50,330 nt of DNA from Bacillota bacterium (GTDB lineage: Bacteria; Bacillota; DTU030; DUMP01), in contig DUNI01000012.1 in NCBI GenBank assembly GCA_012839445.1, positions 1 through 50,330 on the forward strand, given 5' to 3'. A model generated the notes under the pieces. That model ran no database searches and was not told where the DNA came from. It was given only the letters and a program-made list of their open reading frames with translations. The stretch's first letter is position 1. Each line of letters opens with the position of its first letter. Both the position numbers and the translations under genes were made by a program. Below are positions 24,387 to 33,212 of this stretch, one piece after another.

Positions 24387-26707
24387 CGCGTTGGGAGTTA
24401 ATAGCGCCACCCGAGAAGGACATGGTTGAATCTTTAAGTACTAAGCTAGGTATTTCAGAATTGCTGTCAGCCATATTAGTTCAGCGTGGCTACTCTAATG
24501 AGGAGTTAGCTCGGCGCTTTTTATGGCCAGAAATCTCTCACCTCCATACACCTTTTGCCATAGATGGCATGACTGCTGCTGTGGAAAGAATACAGCTTGC
24601 GTTACAGCGCAAAGAGCGGGTAGGTGTTTTTGGTGATTACGATGTAGACGGTATTGTGAGCACAGCTATACTGGTGTTGGCGCTCAGGGATAAGGGACTT
24701 GATGTCATTTACCGTTTACCTGAACGCTTAACTGAAGGCTATGGACTTAGTCAAGATGGCCTTAGGGATTTGGCGCAAAACGGCGCCAAACTAATTATTA
24801 CCGTGGACTGCGGTATCTCCAGCCTGACAGAATTGCGTTGGGCAAAGGAAAACGGTTTAGATGTTATTATTTGTGACCATCATCTTCCGCCATTAGTCTT
24901 GCCTCCGGCCGTGGCCATCTTAAACCCAAAGGTATTGCCTAATCAATATCCTTTTAATGACCTAGCTGGGGCCGGCGTGGCACTCAAGTTGGCCTGTGCA
25001 CTTCACCAAGAATTGGATTATAGATGGCTAGAATTGGCCGCTTTGGGTACTGTGGCTGACGTGGTACCACTTGTAGATGAGAACCGTGTTATTGTAGCAG
25101 AAGGGCTTAAAGCTATGAAATCTACCGGCTTTGCTGGTTTGCGGGCCTTGTGCGAATTGGCCAACCTTAATCTGGCAAATCTTAAGGCCGGATCTATTGG
25201 CTTTAGACTGGCACCTAGGCTTAATGCGGCTGGCCGATTAGGAAGTGCCATTCCCGGAGTGGAGCTTTTTATTACTGATGATGAAACAAAGGCGTATGAA
25301 ATAGCCCAACAATTAGATCAGCAGAATCGAGAGCGTCAACAGATCGAAGCTGAAGTACTCGCTCAAGCTATAGACCAAGTGGAGCGATATTCCAATCTTA
25401 AAGAGGATACTGCCTTAGTAGTTGCTGGTGAAGATTGGCATCCAGGGGTAATCGGTATAGTGGCGTCTAGATTGGTAGATCGCTGGCATCGTCCGGCGTT
25501 GGTAATATCATTATCGGATGACAAAGGCAAAGGGTCTGGCCGTAGCATCCCAGGGTTTTCCTTATTTGAGGGACTGAAGCAGTGTAGTTCCTACTTGACT
25601 GCCTTTGGTGGGCATCGTCTGGCTGCTGGGTTTTCTTTGGAGAGGGAACAATGTGAGGCTTTTCGCCAAGCTTTCTTAAGCGTAGCTAATAGTCAGCTAA
25701 GCCCGGAAGATTGTGTTTCATATCGTCGAGTTGACGCTGAAGTTTCGTTAGACTCGCTCAATCTTTCTGTGGCTCAAGAGTTAGAACTGTTAGCACCTTT
25801 TGGCTATGGAAATCCAGAGCCAGTTTTATTACTCCAAGGTGTCGAAACAGAGCGGGTACGTCAAATAGGAAATAGCGGAACTCATTTGCGATTGGATCTG
25901 AATCATTTTGGACATACATTGCCTGCTATAGGGTTTGGGTTAGGTGATATGGCTACTGAGTTAACAAGTGCAGCAAAGATCGATGTCTTAGGATTTCCTG
26001 TGGTGACTGAATGGCAAGGCCTTGTAGGGGTAGAAATGCGTCTTAAGGATGTTCGCACCAAGAACTGCCCGTCGGAAATTTCTTGTCGACCAGGGCACCC
26101 AGCGGCTCCGCGATTGGTAGATTGGCGTGGTTTTGAGGGTATGCTTGTTGATGATCAACATGGTTCTTCTTCAGTAACAGAGTGCCATCTGGTTTTTAGT
26201 CAACCACCTGAACAGTTGAGCAAGTTGCAGGAGCGTTTAGTCAGGGTGCCACCCAAGGGGAAAATCGGTTTACATTTTGGTCCGGACGAGGTAGCAGCAG
26301 CCAAAAACAACATAAAACAGAAGTTTTTAGATCGCAATTTTATGGCTCATGTATACTTAGTATTGAAAGGAGCAGGAGCTACAGGAACTTCTTGGTCTAA
26401 GTTAGTTGCAGAACTTGGTTGTAGCGAGCAAGAATTGGAACTCAAAGTTCGACCGGCACTAGCAATCTTACAAGAATTGAATTTGGCGGAAAAATATTTG
26501 GTAGAAGGCAGGACATATTTTCGGTTAGCAGACAAAGCCGGAGAAAAACGGGTGAAGTTACGAACTTCGCCTACATTCAAGAAATTAGAACTTGAAAAAA
26601 TGAAGGCATTAGAATTAACAGCTTTCTTTGCTGAAGCTCCGTCGCCGATTCTAGCCGAGGCTTTAGCGCGTCTATGGCAGGAAAGCGTAACAATAGCAGA
26701 AAAGTGA
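24383..26707 (+). CDS. recJ: Single-stranded-DNA-specific exonuclease RecJ
   Basis: 5'-3' ssDNA exonuclease of recombination and repair. DHH-family motifs are FGDYDVDGIVSTAIL, TVDCGISS and ICDHHLP; the DHHA1 domain holds GSGRSIPGFSLFEGL and FGGHRLAAGFSL. An OB-fold region follows, then a ~200-residue C-terminal extension as in Firmicute RecJ. Length 774 aa is close to B. subtilis RecJ. GTG start overlaps the lapA-like gene. It is followed 51 bases later by relA, as in many Clostridia. Confidence 0.97.
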   Translation: MTRWELIAPPEKDMVESLSTKLGISELLSAILVQRGYSNEELARRFLWPEISHLHTPFAIDGMTAAVERIQLALQRKERVGVFGDYDVDGIVSTAILVLALRDKGLDVIYRLPERLTEGYGLSQDGLRDLAQNGAKLIITVDCGISSLTELRWAKENGLDVIICDHHLPPLVLPPAVAILNPKVLPNQYPFNDLAGAGVALKLACALHQELDYRWLELAALGTVADVVPLVDENRVIVAEGLKAMKSTGFAGLRALCELANLNLANLKAGSIGFRLAPRLNAAGRLGSAIPGVELFITDDETKAYEIAQQLDQQNRERQQIEAEVLAQAIDQVERYSNLKEDTALVVAGEDWHPGVIGIVASRLVDRWHRPALVISLSDDKGKGSGRSIPGFSLFEGLKQCSSYLTAFGGHRLAAGFSLEREQCEAFRQAFLSVANSQLSPEDCVSYRRVDAEVSLDSLNLSVAQELELLAPFGYGNPEPVLLLQGVETERVRQIGNSGTHLRLDLNHFGHTLPAIGFGLGDMATELTSAAKIDVLGFPVVTEWQGLVGVEMRLKDVRTKNCPSEISCRPGHPAAPRLVDWRGFEGMLVDDQHGSSSVTECHLVFSQPPEQLSKLQERLVRVPPKGKIGLHFGPDEVAAAKNNIKQKFLDRNFMAHVYLVLKGAGATGTSWSKLVAELGCSEQELELKVRPALAILQELNLAEKYLVEGRTYFRLADKAGEKRVKLRTSPTFKKLELEKMKALELTAFFAEAPSPILAEALARLWQESVTIAEK

Positions 26708-26758
26708 TAAATGTGTTAGACTTGGTTAAATACTTTCCCACAGGAAGAGGGACAGAGC

Positions 26759-28918
26759 GTGAAACTGGGAGATCTATGCCGAAAAATAAAAAGTTATAAC
26801 CCGAAAACCGATCTGAATTTAGTAACCAAGGCATACGAATTCGCTGCCCTAGCCCATAAGGGGCAATTTCGTATTTCGGGTGACCCATATATCCAGCATC
26901 CGCTAGGGGTGGCTAGCATCTTAGCGGAATTGGAGTTAGATGTTATCACTGTTGCCGCCAGCCTGTTGCACGATGTAGTAGAAGACACGCAGTTCACGCT
27001 TGAAGATATCAATGAGACTTTTGGCGAAGACATTGGCTTGTTGGTAGATGGGGTTACTAAACTTAGCCGAATTGAGTACAAGTCCAAGGAAGAGCAACAG
27101 GTAGAGAATCTGCGCAAGATGTTTTTTGCTATGGCTAAGGACATTAGAGTTATACTTATTAAGCTAGCTGACCGGTTGCATAATCTTCGAACGTTAAAGT
27201 ATTTGCCTGTTCGAAAGCAGAAAAAAATAGCCCAAGAGACGCTTGATGTGTATGCGCCATTAGCACACCGGTTGGGGATTTTTCGAATCAAATGGGAGTT
27301 AGAAGACACAGCTTTTCGTTATTTGGAACCAGAAAAGTATTATGAGCTAGTAGAAAAGGTCGCCAAGAAGCGCCAGGAGAGGGAATCTTATATTAACAAG
27401 GTCATTGGCATTTTTATGACCAAACTAGAAGAGGTAGGCATTGAAGCTGAGATTCAAGGGAGGCCTAAGCACCTTTACAGTATTTACCAGAAGATGGCCC
27501 AGCAGAACAAGGACTTTCGCGAGATATACGATCTAACGGCTATTAGAGTTATTGTAGATAGCATTAAGGATTGTTATGGTGTTCTGGGTGTGGTCCACAC
27601 TTTGTGGAAACCGGTACCAGGCCGTTTCAAGGATTATATTGCCATGCCCAAAATCAATATGTACCAGTCCTTACACACTACCGTAATTGGGCCGGAGGGA
27701 GAACCGCTTGAGATTCAGATCCGCACTCAGGAAATGCATCGGACTGCTGAATACGGCATTGCTGCCCACTGGCGATACAAAGAAGGGACTAAAGGCACTG
27801 ACGAATTTGATAAGAAATTGCTATGGCTGCGACAGATGTTAGAGTGGCAACATGACTTACGTGATGCGCGTGAGTTTATGGAAACCTTAAAAATAGATTT
27901 ATTTGCCGACGAGGTGTTTGTTTTTACTCCTAGAGGGGATGTTATCGATCTACCCGCAGGTTCGTGTCCCATTGATTTTGCCTACCGTATTCATACGGAT
28001 ATTGGGCATCGGTGTATAGGAGCTAAGGTTAACGGGCACTTGGTACCACTTGACTACAAACTTCAAAATGGTGACATTGTCGAGGTAGTAACCAGCAAAT
28101 TAGCTAATGGACCCAGCAAGGATTGGCTCAAATTGGTACGTACTCCACAGGCCAAAACCAAAATCCGTCAGTGGTTTAAGAAAGAACGAAAAGAGGAAAA
28201 TATCGTCCGTGGACGCGAGAGCCTGGAAAAGGAGATTCGCAAGCTCGGTTATGAACCTCATGAACTACTTACAAACGGACCCATGGAAACGGTATTAGAA
28301 CGCTTTTCGTTCTCCACTTTGGAGGATTTGCTGGCTTCCATAGGTTACGGAGGTCTTACTGTTCATCAGGTGGTTACCCGCCTGAAGGAAGAATACCGAC
28401 GGTTACATCCTGAGAAGGAAGCTGAGATGGAGTTGCCGGATTTAAAGCCTCGACCTAAATCTCGCAGCGCTAGTCATGGAATTAAGGTAAAAGGTGTAGA
28501 TAATCTACTGGTTCGGTTATCTCATTGTTGCAATCCCGTTCCCGGTGATCCTATTATTGGGTATATCACTAGAGGGCGCGGAGTGTCTATACATCGGGTG
28601 AACTGTCCGAACGTGGCATTCTTAAGTGATCCCGAACGACTGATTGAGGTTAGCTGGGACCAAGATCAAGCAGCATCTTTTGCGGCCGATGTAGAATTGG
28701 CTGCCATGGACAGACCTGAGCTGTTGAGTGATGTGATGAATGTTCTTAGCGACATGCGAACTCGAATTAGTGCGGTTAATGCGCGCACAACTCGAGACAT
28801 GATTAGCATAATTAACTTGCGCTTAGAAATTAAGGACCTAGAAGATTTAAAGGCCATCATTAACAGACTGAGCACTATTCGCGATGTTTTCAGCGTTGAA
28901 AGGGTTACACCCGCTTAG
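26759..28918 (+). CDS. relA: Bifunctional (p)ppGpp synthetase/hydrolase RelA/SpoT
   Basis: Makes and degrades the stringent-response alarmone. Domains in order: HD hydrolase ([27 protein letters not shown]), nucleotidyltransferase/synthetase ([34 protein letters not shown]), TGS ([18 protein letters not shown]), helical/zinc-finger region ([26 protein letters not shown]) and C-terminal ACT ([18 protein letters not shown]). Both catalytic halves look intact, so it is a bifunctional Rel. Length 719 aa. Start is GTG with GAAGAGGGA upstream. It is followed by dtd, the usual rel-dtd order of Firmicutes. Confidence 0.98.
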   Translation: MKLGDLCRKIKSYNPKTDLNLVTKAYEFAALAHKGQFRISGDPYIQHPLGVASILAELELDVITVAASLLHDVVEDTQFTLEDINETFGEDIGLLVDGVTKLSRIEYKSKEEQQVENLRKMFFAMAKDIRVILIKLADRLHNLRTLKYLPVRKQKKIAQETLDVYAPLAHRLGIFRIKWELEDTAFRYLEPEKYYELVEKVAKKRQERESYINKVIGIFMTKLEEVGIEAEIQGRPKHLYSIYQKMAQQNKDFREIYDLTAIRVIVDSIKDCYGVLGVVHTLWKPVPGRFKDYIAMPKINMYQSLHTTVIGPEGEPLEIQIRTQEMHRTAEYGIAAHWRYKEGTKGTDEFDKKLLWLRQMLEWQHDLRDAREFMETLKIDLFADEVFVFTPRGDVIDLPAGSCPIDFAYRIHTDIGHRCIGAKVNGHLVPLDYKLQNGDIVEVVTSKLANGPSKDWLKLVRTPQAKTKIRQWFKKERKEENIVRGRESLEKEIRKLGYEPHELLTNGPMETVLERFSFSTLEDLLASIGYGGLTVHQVVTRLKEEYRRLHPEKEAEMELPDLKPRPKSRSASHGIKVKGVDNLLVRLSHCCNPVPGDPIIGYITRGRGVSIHRVNCPNVAFLSDPERLIEVSWDQDQAASFAADVELAAMDRPELLSDVMNVLSDMRTRISAVNARTTRDMISIINLRLEIKDLEDLKAIINRLSTIRDVFSVERVTPA

Positions 28919-28932
28919 AAGGAGGAGAAAAA

Positions 28933-29382
28933 TTGCGTGCTGTGATACAACGGGTAAAGAAAGCCCAGGTAACTGTTAACGGAGAAGTGACCGGTACCAT
29001 AGGTGAAGGACTAGTGGTATTGCTAGGAGTGGCCAAAGGCGATACAGAAAAAGATGCCACTTATCTGGCCGATAAAATAATAAACCTTCGTGTTTTCGAG
29101 GACGAAGAGGGGAAATTAAATCGCTCCCTACTAGATGTCGGCGGCCAAATTCTGGCTGTCTCTCAGTTCACCCTGTTAGGAGATTGCCGGAAGGGTCGTC
29201 GACCTAGCTTTGGCAATGCAGCTGTTCCTGAGGAAGCTGAACCTTTGTACAATGTGTTTGTTAATGCGATAAAAGATGCAGATATCAATGTTGCAACTGG
29301 CGTTTTCCGTACAGAAATGGTAGTAGAAATTCATAACGATGGTCCAGTTACCCTAATTATAGAAAGTCGGAGGGAAAGATAG
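28933..29382 (+). CDS. dtd: D-aminoacyl-tRNA deacylase
   Basis: Removes D-amino acids (and glycine from tRNA-Ala) mis-attached to tRNA. The start [18 protein letters not shown], the [11 protein letters not shown] catalytic strand and the cross-subunit [10 protein letters not shown] motif are all present. Length 149 aa is normal. The start is TTG after GGAGGAGAAAAA. It directly precedes the MBL-fold gene with a one-base gap. Confidence 0.98.
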   Translation: MRAVIQRVKKAQVTVNGEVTGTIGEGLVVLLGVAKGDTEKDATYLADKIINLRVFEDEEGKLNRSLLDVGGQILAVSQFTLLGDCRKGRRPSFGNAAVPEEAEPLYNVFVNAIKDADINVATGVFRTEMVVEIHNDGPVTLIIESRRER

Positions 29383-29383
29383 A

Positions 29384-30016
29384 ATGGCCATTGAGGTAGA
29401 ACGATTGTTGGTTGGTGTTATTGTTACCAATTCTTATCTAGTTCGTTGTTCTGCTGATGGAGAAGCAGTAGTAATAGACCCTGGAGCAGATGGGGATAAG
29501 ATACTGGCGGTTGCACAAGAAAAAGGGTTGAGATTACGTTATATTATAAACACGCATGGGCACGGGGATCATATTGGTGCAAACGCATATATAAAGGAAC
29601 GTACCGGAGCATCCATATTGATACATAGCGCTGATGCCCAGATGCTTGTTTCGGCCCGAGAGAATCTCTCGGCTTGGATGTCGAAGGGCATAACCAGTCT
29701 GCCGGCAGACAGATTGCTTGCGGCCGGTGATGAAATTATCTGTGGTGAAGTGACGTTTAAGGTGCTCGCTACTCCGGGGCACACGCCAGGCAGTATTTCA
29801 TTGGCCGCTCCAGGTTTGGTTTTCACCGGTGATGCCCTCTTTAAAGAGTCCATCGGGCGCACGGATTTTCCCAAGGGCTCTTTAAATGAGCTTCTAACCG
29901 GTGTCAGAAACAATTTGTTCACGTTGCCGGAGGACACAATAGTCTATCCTGGACATGGACCTGCTACTACTATCGGTTATGAACGAAAGTACAATCCTTT
30001 CTTTTTGCCGGGCTAA
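29384..30016 (+). CDS. MBL-fold metallo-hydrolase (glyoxalase II-like)
   Basis: Zinc hydrolase with a full set of metal ligands: THGHGDHIGA (HxHxDH), TPGHTPGSIS, FTGDALF and YPGHGPATTIG. At 210 aa it is the short form that lacks the C-terminal substrate domain of true glyoxalase II, and members often hydrolyse thioesters or persulfides. In Firmicutes this gene commonly sits after rel-dtd. Substrate not determinable here. The operon ends after it. Confidence 0.93.
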   Translation: MAIEVERLLVGVIVTNSYLVRCSADGEAVVIDPGADGDKILAVAQEKGLRLRYIINTHGHGDHIGANAYIKERTGASILIHSADAQMLVSARENLSAWMSKGITSLPADRLLAAGDEIICGEVTFKVLATPGHTPGSISLAAPGLVFTGDALFKESIGRTDFPKGSLNELLTGVRNNLFTLPEDTIVYPGHGPATTIGYERKYNPFFLPG

Positions 30017-30043
30017 GTTCTCTCTCGAACAAAAAACTTCCAC

Positions 30044-30126
30044 TTAATTACAGTTCATGGAAGGATTTTGCAAACCACTGTAGAAATAAGAACCGTAGGT
30101 CTAGGTCAAAATAGAACTGTAATTAA
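30044..30126. repeat. Dispersed 13-bp inverted repeat in front of ald
   Basis: TTAATTACAGTTC (30044-30056) and GAACTGTAATTAA (30114-30126) are perfect inverted copies 57 bases apart, the second ending 25 bases before the ald start codon. This could be a looped operator pair for an ald regulator, or the stem of a leader RNA. No function is shown. Confidence 0.6.
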
Positions 30127-30150
30127 TTATGTTCTAAGGGGGACGAGAGA

Positions 30151-31269
30151 ATGATCATTGGTGTACCTAAGGAAATCAAGGACAATGAGTACCGTGTAGG
30201 TATGACGCCGGCAGGTGTCACCGCCCTTAAAGGAGCTGGGCACTGTGTGGTAGTAGAAAAAGGTGCTGGTTTTGGCAGCGGAATTACGGACGAGGAATTT
30301 GTTCAGGCTGGAGGAGAAATTGTTCCTGGACCAGCCGATGTTTATGGTGCTGCTGACATGATTGTTAAAGTAAAAGAACCCCTTCCGCCGGAATATGATC
30401 TGATGAAGGAAGGGCAAATAGTGTTTGCTTATCTCCACTTGGCTCCTGAAAAAGAGCTAACAGCAGCCTTACTGCGCCGGAAGGTACTCGGTGTGGCCTT
30501 CGAGACAGTACAGCTGGCGAATGGAGGACTGCCGCTGCTGGTTCCTATGAGTGTAATTGCAGGGCGCATGTCCATTCAAATTGGTATCCACTATTTGGAA
30601 AAACAAAATGGTGGCAAAGGTGTTTTGATTTCCGGCGTGCCTGGCGTACTGCCGGGCAAAGTGGCTATTATTGGTGGTGGAACAGTAGGTTATAATGCAG
30701 CCCGCCAGGCAGCTGGCCTAGGAGCTGATGTTACTATCGTTGATATCCGGCCAGAGCGGCTGGTCCAGTTAGACGACTTGTTCCAGAATCGAGTTAAGAC
30801 CCTTATGTCCAATGCCTTCAATATCGCTAATTTGGTAAAGGATGCCGATTTGGTTGTCGGTGCTGTCTTGATTCCTGGAGCTCGCACCCCTGTTCTGGTA
30901 ACAGAAGAGATGGTTAAATCTATGAAACCTGGGTCTGTTATTGTGGACGTAGCCATTGACCAGGGGGGCTCAGTGGAAACTGCGGATCGGATTACCAGTC
31001 ACAGCAATCCTACCTTTGAAAAATACGGGGTTGTTCATTACTCGGTACCTAATATTCCTGGTGCAGTGCCTCGTACAGCAACTTTTGCTTTGGCTAACGC
31101 TACTTTGCCTTATGTTTTGCAGCTGGCCAATAAGGGATGGAAGAAAGCAATGCAGGAAAACGCAGCTTTGGCCAAAGGCCTTAATGTAGTGAACGGTAAA
31201 GTGACATTGAAGGCAGTGGCTGATGACCAAGGATTAGATTACACACCTGTGGAAGAAATCTTGAAATAA
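30151..31269 (+). CDS. ald: Alanine dehydrogenase
   Basis: NAD-dependent oxidative deamination of L-alanine to pyruvate and ammonia. Hallmarks: MIIGVPKEIKDNEYRVGMTP, VKVKEPLPPEYD (catalytic Lys), FAYLHLAPEKEL (catalytic His), the Rossmann motif IIGGGTVGYNAARQAAGLGADVTIVD, and VDVAIDQGGSVETADRITSHSNPTFEKYGVVHYSVPNIPG in the last third. Length 372 aa is standard. ATG preceded by AAGGGGGACGAGAGA. Followed by the AGCS symporter and alr, it forms an alanine-handling block. Confidence 0.98.
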   Translation: MIIGVPKEIKDNEYRVGMTPAGVTALKGAGHCVVVEKGAGFGSGITDEEFVQAGGEIVPGPADVYGAADMIVKVKEPLPPEYDLMKEGQIVFAYLHLAPEKELTAALLRRKVLGVAFETVQLANGGLPLLVPMSVIAGRMSIQIGIHYLEKQNGGKGVLISGVPGVLPGKVAIIGGGTVGYNAARQAAGLGADVTIVDIRPERLVQLDDLFQNRVKTLMSNAFNIANLVKDADLVVGAVLIPGARTPVLVTEEMVKSMKPGSVIVDVAIDQGGSVETADRITSHSNPTFEKYGVVHYSVPNIPGAVPRTATFALANATLPYVLQLANKGWKKAMQENAALAKGLNVVNGKVTLKAVADDQGLDYTPVEEILK

Positions 31270-31279
31270 GCTTGATCAA

Positions 31280-31304
31280 GCCCGGGTCACTATTTAACCC
31301 GGGC
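31280..31304 (+). terminator. Hairpin after ald
   Basis: GCCCGGGT, a 9-base loop, ACCCGGGC, a strong perfect stem ten bases after the ald stop codon. There is no T-tract, so termination is likely weak or assisted. Confidence 0.55.
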
Positions 31305-31342
31305 AAATCCAAACCTGGTTAGCAGAATAATGCAAATAGACG

Positions 31343-31408
31343 CATGCTTAGTAATCTGGCTAATAATTATCTCCCGTAACATTATTATTAACCAGATTAC
31401 TAAGCATG
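31343..31408. repeat. 25-bp inverted repeat (long hairpin) between ald and the symporter gene
   Basis: CATGCTTAGTAATCTGG... and its inverse copy form a 25-bp stem (one G-T pair on the RNA) around a 16-base loop. The stem is AT-rich and lacks a T-run, unlike the nearby terminators. It could be part of the symporter leader RNA or a small mobile-element relic. Confidence 0.75.
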
Positions 31409-31443
31409 ATTGTAAAACCCAATAAATATAAATAGTAAGAGCA

Positions 31444-31481
31444 GGTGGTAAGTTAATGGTATCGTCAACCATTACACCGCC
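31444..31481 (+). promoter_or_regulatory. Second hairpin in the symporter leader region
   Basis: GGTGGT plus TAATGGT pair with ACCATTA plus ACCGCC around a 7-base loop, with a small internal bulge. It lies between the 25-bp hairpin and a possible -10 box (TATACT at 31506). The remainder of the 325-base gap up to the symporter gene holds nothing else that I can recognise. Confidence 0.4.
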
Positions 31482-31594
31482 CTAAAATAGGGGGAATATT
31501 CGGATTATACTAGACAAAGGGGTGATTATAGCAACGTACTAATTTTGAGTAAAAGTAATCGCTAGCTAAAACAGAAAGGGGGCTACTTAAGAAG

Positions 31595-32947
31595 ATGGAA
31601 GCCTTAATGGCGTTTAACTCTAAGGTAAATGCTTTTGTTTGGGGACCTCCCATGCTTATTTTACTGGTTGGTACCGGTATTTATTTAACGTTTAAGCAAA
31701 ATTGGCTACAGGTAACCCAATTTGGTTATGCCATGAAAAATACTGTTGGGCGCCTGACGGAAAAAGGTGAAGGTGAAGGTGGCGAGGTCACACCTTTCCA
31801 GGCTTTGGCAACAGCCATGGCGGCCACGGTAGGCGTAGGTAATATTGCTGGAGTGGCCACTGCTATTGCAACCGGCGGGCCCGGTGCGGTATTTTGGATG
31901 TGGCTGTCAGCGTTTTTTGGGATGTGTACCAAATATTCGGAAGCGGTGCTGGCTGTGCATTACCGTGATGTGTTGCCAGATGGAACCATCATCGGTGGGC
32001 CCTTTAAGTATATCGAAAAAGGGCTTAATGCTAAGTGGTTGGCGTCAACTTTTGCCCTCTTGGGTGCAATTGCAGCTTTAGGTATAGGTAATATGACTCA
32101 GTCTAATTCTATCGCTCAAGTACTAAATACCTATTTTGGCGTTCCTAACTTGGTATCCGGTATTGTTATAGCAGTGTTGGTAGGAGTTGTGGTCATTGGC
32201 GGCTTAAAAAATATCGTTAAGGTTACGGAAAAGTTGGTGCCTATTATGTCAATCTTTTATCTTCTGGGCGGTATTGTGCTGATAGCAATGAATCTAGGCA
32301 AAATACCAACTGCTTTGGGGCTTATAGTAAGTAACGCTTTTACAGGTACAGCTGCGGTAGGTGGTTTCGCAGGGACGACAGTTATGATGGCAATGAATAA
32401 AGGTGTTGCTCGCGGCGTGTTTAGTAACGAAGCTGGCCTTGGTAGTGCTCCCATAGTGCACGCTACTGCTAGAGTAAAACATCCAGTCCAGCAGGGGTTT
32501 TGGGGTATTTTTGAAGTTTTCGTAGATACGATCCTTGTTTGTTCAATTACTGCTCTGTCTATTATTATCACCGGTGCCTGGCAAACCGGTGAAACGGGCG
32601 CCGCTTTGACTGCCATGGCTTTTAACCAAGCGATTCCGTATTTTGGAACATATATAGTTTCCATCGCTTTGATACTTTTCGCATACTCTACCATGCTTAG
32701 CTGGGAGTACTATGGTGAGAAATGTCTGGAGTACCTTGCCGGACCGGGAGTGCGTATGGCTTATCGTGTTGTTTTCATTCCGTTCCTGATTATTGGTGCC
32801 ATTGGTGGCCTTGAGGCTATTTGGGATTTAGCTGATACTCTAAACGGTCTTATGGCTATTCCCAACTTAATTGGCTTACTCGGCTGTTCACCTGTATTGT
32901 TCAAACTTAGCAAAGAGTACTTTACCGAGGTTATAAATTCTAAGTAA
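31595..32947 (+). CDS. Sodium:alanine symporter family (AGCS) transporter
   Basis: Membrane symporter for alanine or glycine with Na+. About ten to eleven hydrophobic helices are visible. Family signatures are FKQNWLQVTQFGYAMK near the N-terminus, TAMAATVGVGNIAGVATAIATGGPGAVFWMW, and FSNEAGLGSAPIVHATA. Length 450 aa is typical. The ATG at 31595 has AAAGGGGG 12 bases upstream, longer than usual; ATG 31607 is an alternative. Between ald and alr, it probably imports alanine for use by alanine dehydrogenase. Confidence 0.96.
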   Translation: MEALMAFNSKVNAFVWGPPMLILLVGTGIYLTFKQNWLQVTQFGYAMKNTVGRLTEKGEGEGGEVTPFQALATAMAATVGVGNIAGVATAIATGGPGAVFWMWLSAFFGMCTKYSEAVLAVHYRDVLPDGTIIGGPFKYIEKGLNAKWLASTFALLGAIAALGIGNMTQSNSIAQVLNTYFGVPNLVSGIVIAVLVGVVVIGGLKNIVKVTEKLVPIMSIFYLLGGIVLIAMNLGKIPTALGLIVSNAFTGTAAVGGFAGTTVMMAMNKGVARGVFSNEAGLGSAPIVHATARVKHPVQQGFWGIFEVFVDTILVCSITALSIIITGAWQTGETGAALTAMAFNQAIPYFGTYIVSIALILFAYSTMLSWEYYGEKCLEYLAGPGVRMAYRVVFIPFLIIGAIGGLEAIWDLADTLNGLMAIPNLIGLLGCSPVLFKLSKEYFTEVINSK

Positions 32948-33014
32948 GTAAAACTGCAAGATGACAGTTGTATCTAATTTGCGCAATGTGTATTAAGATA
33001 CATCATTATATGCC

Positions 33015-33043
33015 TTTAAAGTAATCTATCAACGCTATATAAT
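33015..33043 (+). promoter_or_regulatory. Possible promoter upstream of alr
   Basis: TTTAAA, 17 bases, TATAAT. The -10 is perfect, the -35 weak. It would give a ~160-base leader that contains the hairpin at 33077-33097. Confidence 0.45.
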
Positions 33044-33076
33044 ATACTGGTAGAGCAACTTTGCAGGCTTTCTGCT

Positions 33077-33097
33077 AGGCTGCCTTGGTGGCAGCCT
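33077..33097 (+). terminator. Hairpin between the symporter gene and alr
   Basis: AGGCTGCC, TTGGT loop, GGCAGCCT, followed by TTAAATTG. It may terminate the symporter transcript or form part of the alr leader. The T-run is weak. Confidence 0.45.
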
Positions 33098-33212
33098 TTA
33101 AATTGTGGATGTTTCTTGGTTCATCACAACTTTGAAAGCCAAAAGAAGTCCTTTGGCGTCACAAGTCGATCGGTTTACTCGGAAAATGAATGTATAGTTG
33201 GAGGTGTGGCTG

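Noticed and set aside
26794-27309. 171-aa minus-strand ORF opposite relA
   Set aside because: Entirely antisense to the conserved HD domain of relA; composition is that of a shadow frame.
32257-32694. 145-aa minus-strand ORF opposite the AGCS symporter gene
   Set aside because: Shadow of a conserved membrane-protein gene; the frame is open by composition only.
33015-33212. A riboswitch ahead of alr
   Set aside because: One short hairpin and a possible promoter are present, but no known aptamer sequence or T-box element is visible.
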